NCBI RefSeq assembly: GCF_007990775.1
Contig: NZ_BJXB01000027.1
Location: 15,462 to 79,461, forward strand
From: Deinococcus cellulosilyticus NBRC 106333 = KACC 11606
Lineage (GTDB): Bacteria; Deinococcota; Deinococci; Deinococcales; Deinococcaceae
DNA length: 64,000 bases
Reading direction: 5' to 3'
The notes beneath the pieces were generated by a model. The model worked only from the letters and a program-made list of their open reading frames with translations. It did not search any database and was not told the origin of the DNA. Below, one piece after another: positions 62,332-64,000 of the stretch. The translations under genes were made by a program, and so were the position numbers. Position 1 is the stretch's first letter. Each line of letters begins with the position of its first letter.

Positions 62332-63972
62332 ATGAATTTAGGGCAGCAAGTAAATCTACTTAGACAACGTCTTGAAGAGATGTTGCCCGGTTACACAATC
62401 GAAAGTGATATCCAGTTGTGTGAGTTTTTTACTGAGTATCAGCTTGGTGTGGATGTATATATGGAACTTCCTGCACCCAGTGGTGTGGATGAGAGATGGG
62501 TGGCACTCTGTTTCATGGCCTGTGGACAAAGAGAGCGTGCGTTGGAACATTTCCTAAAATCGATCGCTTCTGGTCATGAGATGGCGCGGATTGATCTGGT
62601 GCGGCTATTTGGAATTCTGGGCAGATATGATGAAGCAGTGGAAGAATTAAGGATCTTATCACCTGAAGATTTGCAGGGTTACAATCAGGCCTTTTGGTAC
62701 AGAAATCGATCCTTTATTCATTCCCTCCGGGGAGATAATACGAGTGCTCTTGCCGATATGAATACTGCCTGGAAAATTATTCAAGGAGTGCCAGAATTTA
62801 GATTTGTGGCCCCAAAAATTCTGGTTGGACTTACTGAGGCGTATAATTATGAAGGAAATAAAGAAAAAGCACTATATTATATTGGACGTGCTGAAGAAAT
62901 GGCGCTCGGTAATATAAAATGGTCTGTTTTGATGACAAAGGCGCAACTGCTTTTTGCGGTAGGAAAATGGGATGCTGTTCATGAGGTGTGTGTATATATT
63001 AAATCTAAGAGTGGAATACTGCAACATGAAATCTTTTCATGTTTTATGCTGGGACAGGTAGCCCTGGTAAAAAATAACCTTACTATGGCTGAGGATTGGT
63101 TTCTGGAGGCTTTAGATATTTCCAAAAAACATTTATTTGAAGGGTTTGAGTTTATCTTGCATGGATACTTAAGCTCGATTTATAAACTTCAAAAGCAAAA
63201 TTTGAAAGCCAAAAAAGCGATAAATCGCATGCAAAAAATGGTATCTACTCCACTGAGTGAAAACATATATAAAATGAGAAAAACTTATATTGATCTGGAT
63301 GAGTTAAATGCTGCAAATGGATTAGATATTTTATTACAAATTCTAGAATTCAGAAAAAACGAGAAAGATCTAGATGAGACTGTTCGTATTTATATTCATT
63401 TGTGTAATTTTTGCTTAAGACACAATTTGAATCTACTCGATGAATATATTAAAATAATGCTGGAAATGATGATAAAAGATGATTCTCTTTATGTAGCTTT
63501 TGATGAATGGATATTTTTCCCAGAGTTATATGAGTATGTGCAAAGGAAATATGATAAAATCCTTCCAGAATATAATAGTATTATTTATATTTATAGTATA
63601 GATAGAGAAGATATTGTCCTTCGTGAGCAGATTATGAAAATTCCTCTATCGAAAACTTTTGAATTGATTGTTTATCTTTTGTGTCATGGAGAATCCAGTC
63701 TTGCATCTATACTAACTGACGTTTTTGTGGACATGGATACGCAGAAAGCAAAAAACTATTTTCATCAAATACGGCATATTTTGGCATCAAAGAATCATGT
63801 TATTCAGATTGTTTTTGATAAAACCTCAAAACGATATAGGATTAAATCGGCTCATCCTATCGTATGGGATTTACAGGATTATTTGCAAGGCAAACATAAA
63901 ATGAGTGGCATCTTCCTCCCTTCCAGTGGCAGCGACTGGGTGATTGAACTCAACCAGCGGCTCAGCGAATAA
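62332..63972 (+). CDS. TPR protein with C-terminal winged-helix (SARP/BTAD-like) domain
   Basis: This 546-residue protein consists of helical TPR-type repeats through about residue 420 (LVGLTEAYNYEGNKEKALYY, MLGQVALVKNNLTMAEDWFL), followed by a C-terminal segment (about 435-520; SKTFELIVYLLCHGESSLAS, then MDTQKAKNYFHQIRHILA and IVFDKTSKRYRIK). This resembles the OmpR-like winged helix of BTAD regulators, reversed in order. It is strikingly AT-rich, with many ATA, AGA and TTA codons, unlike its neighbours, so recent transfer is likely. A GGGAG site precedes the ATG. No N-terminal HTH is evident. Confidence 0.78.
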   Translation: MNLGQQVNLLRQRLEEMLPGYTIESDIQLCEFFTEYQLGVDVYMELPAPSGVDERWVALCFMACGQRERALEHFLKSIASGHEMARIDLVRLFGILGRYDEAVEELRILSPEDLQGYNQAFWYRNRSFIHSLRGDNTSALADMNTAWKIIQGVPEFRFVAPKILVGLTEAYNYEGNKEKALYYIGRAEEMALGNIKWSVLMTKAQLLFAVGKWDAVHEVCVYIKSKSGILQHEIFSCFMLGQVALVKNNLTMAEDWFLEALDISKKHLFEGFEFILHGYLSSIYKLQKQNLKAKKAINRMQKMVSTPLSENIYKMRKTYIDLDELNAANGLDILLQILEFRKNEKDLDETVRIYIHLCNFCLRHNLNLLDEYIKIMLEMMIKDDSLYVAFDEWIFFPELYEYVQRKYDKILPEYNSIIYIYSIDREDIVLREQIMKIPLSKTFELIVYLLCHGESSLASILTDVFVDMDTQKAKNYFHQIRHILASKNHVIQIVFDKTSKRYRIKSAHPIVWDLQDYLQGKHKMSGIFLPSSGSDWVIELNQRLSE

Positions 63973-64000
63973 AAGTCTGGTGTGCTGTGTCTGTGACGGG

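Overview
The window reads as chromosome from a moderately GC-rich member of the Deinococcus lineage. Three things in the sequence suggest this. Many genes start 5-7 bases after a TANNNT -10 element with no ribosome-binding site, the leaderless style described for Deinococcus. There is a YpdA-type (bacillithiol-linked) flavoprotein reductase. The housekeeping genes (uvrB, gatB, hemC, fba, fumC, ispF, thrC/thrB) are densely packed and lie on both strands. Species assignment is inference; a cellulose- or glucan-degrading relative of D. cellulosilyticus or D. misasensis would fit.

Layout. 1-6.7 kb: the 3' end of a family-5 solute-binding protein, a permease, a permease-ATPase fusion, a second ATPase and a GH1 beta-glucosidase. 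This is one importer plus intracellular hydrolase operon, probably for cello- or gluco-oligosaccharides. 6.7-10.1 kb: two poorly known genes, then an MFS exporter and its TetR regulator, each preceded by the same TCTAAC-N3-GTTAGA operator. 10.3-14.3 kb: a GH3 lipoprotein glucosidase and a LacI-type repressor. 14.4-31.3 kb: accessory and housekeeping genes, namely twin two-TM proteins, a GNAT, a phosphotransferase, a HAD phosphatase, a P450, a GAF-GGDEF protein, an M42 peptidase, lipoproteins, an amidohydrolase, a Tat phosphoesterase, an EamA exporter, ispF-trmL, and an SDR-NUDIX pair next to a CDP-alcohol phosphatidyltransferase. 31.4-38.4 kb: uvrB, a membrane protein, a second GH1, and a secreted GH16 glucanase whose catalytic domain is nested inside a carbohydrate-binding module. 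38.5-52.8 kb: RidA, small membrane proteins, fumC, an MFS, a B12/radical SAM protein, a TPM protein, an AlgX-like protein, YpdA, LysR, a PEBP, gatB and UspA. 52.9-53.3 kb: a tRNA-Arg gene followed by two tandem 3'-half tRNA copies, each with its own terminator. 53.4-61.8 kb: a multi-PAS histidine kinase, an epimerase, thrC-thrB, hemC and fba. 61.8-64 kb: an AT-rich island with a TPR/winged-helix regulator and a possible divergent small gene.

How the parts work together. A beta-glucan would be cut outside the cell by the GH16 and GH3 enzymes. The fragments would be imported by the ABC system and finished inside by the two GH1 enzymes. The LacI regulator has the same CAAACGTTTYCA site before its own gene and before the GH16 gene, 24 kb apart, which suggests one regulon. 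Short MITE-like repeats with inverted GCTGA-rich ends are scattered between genes.
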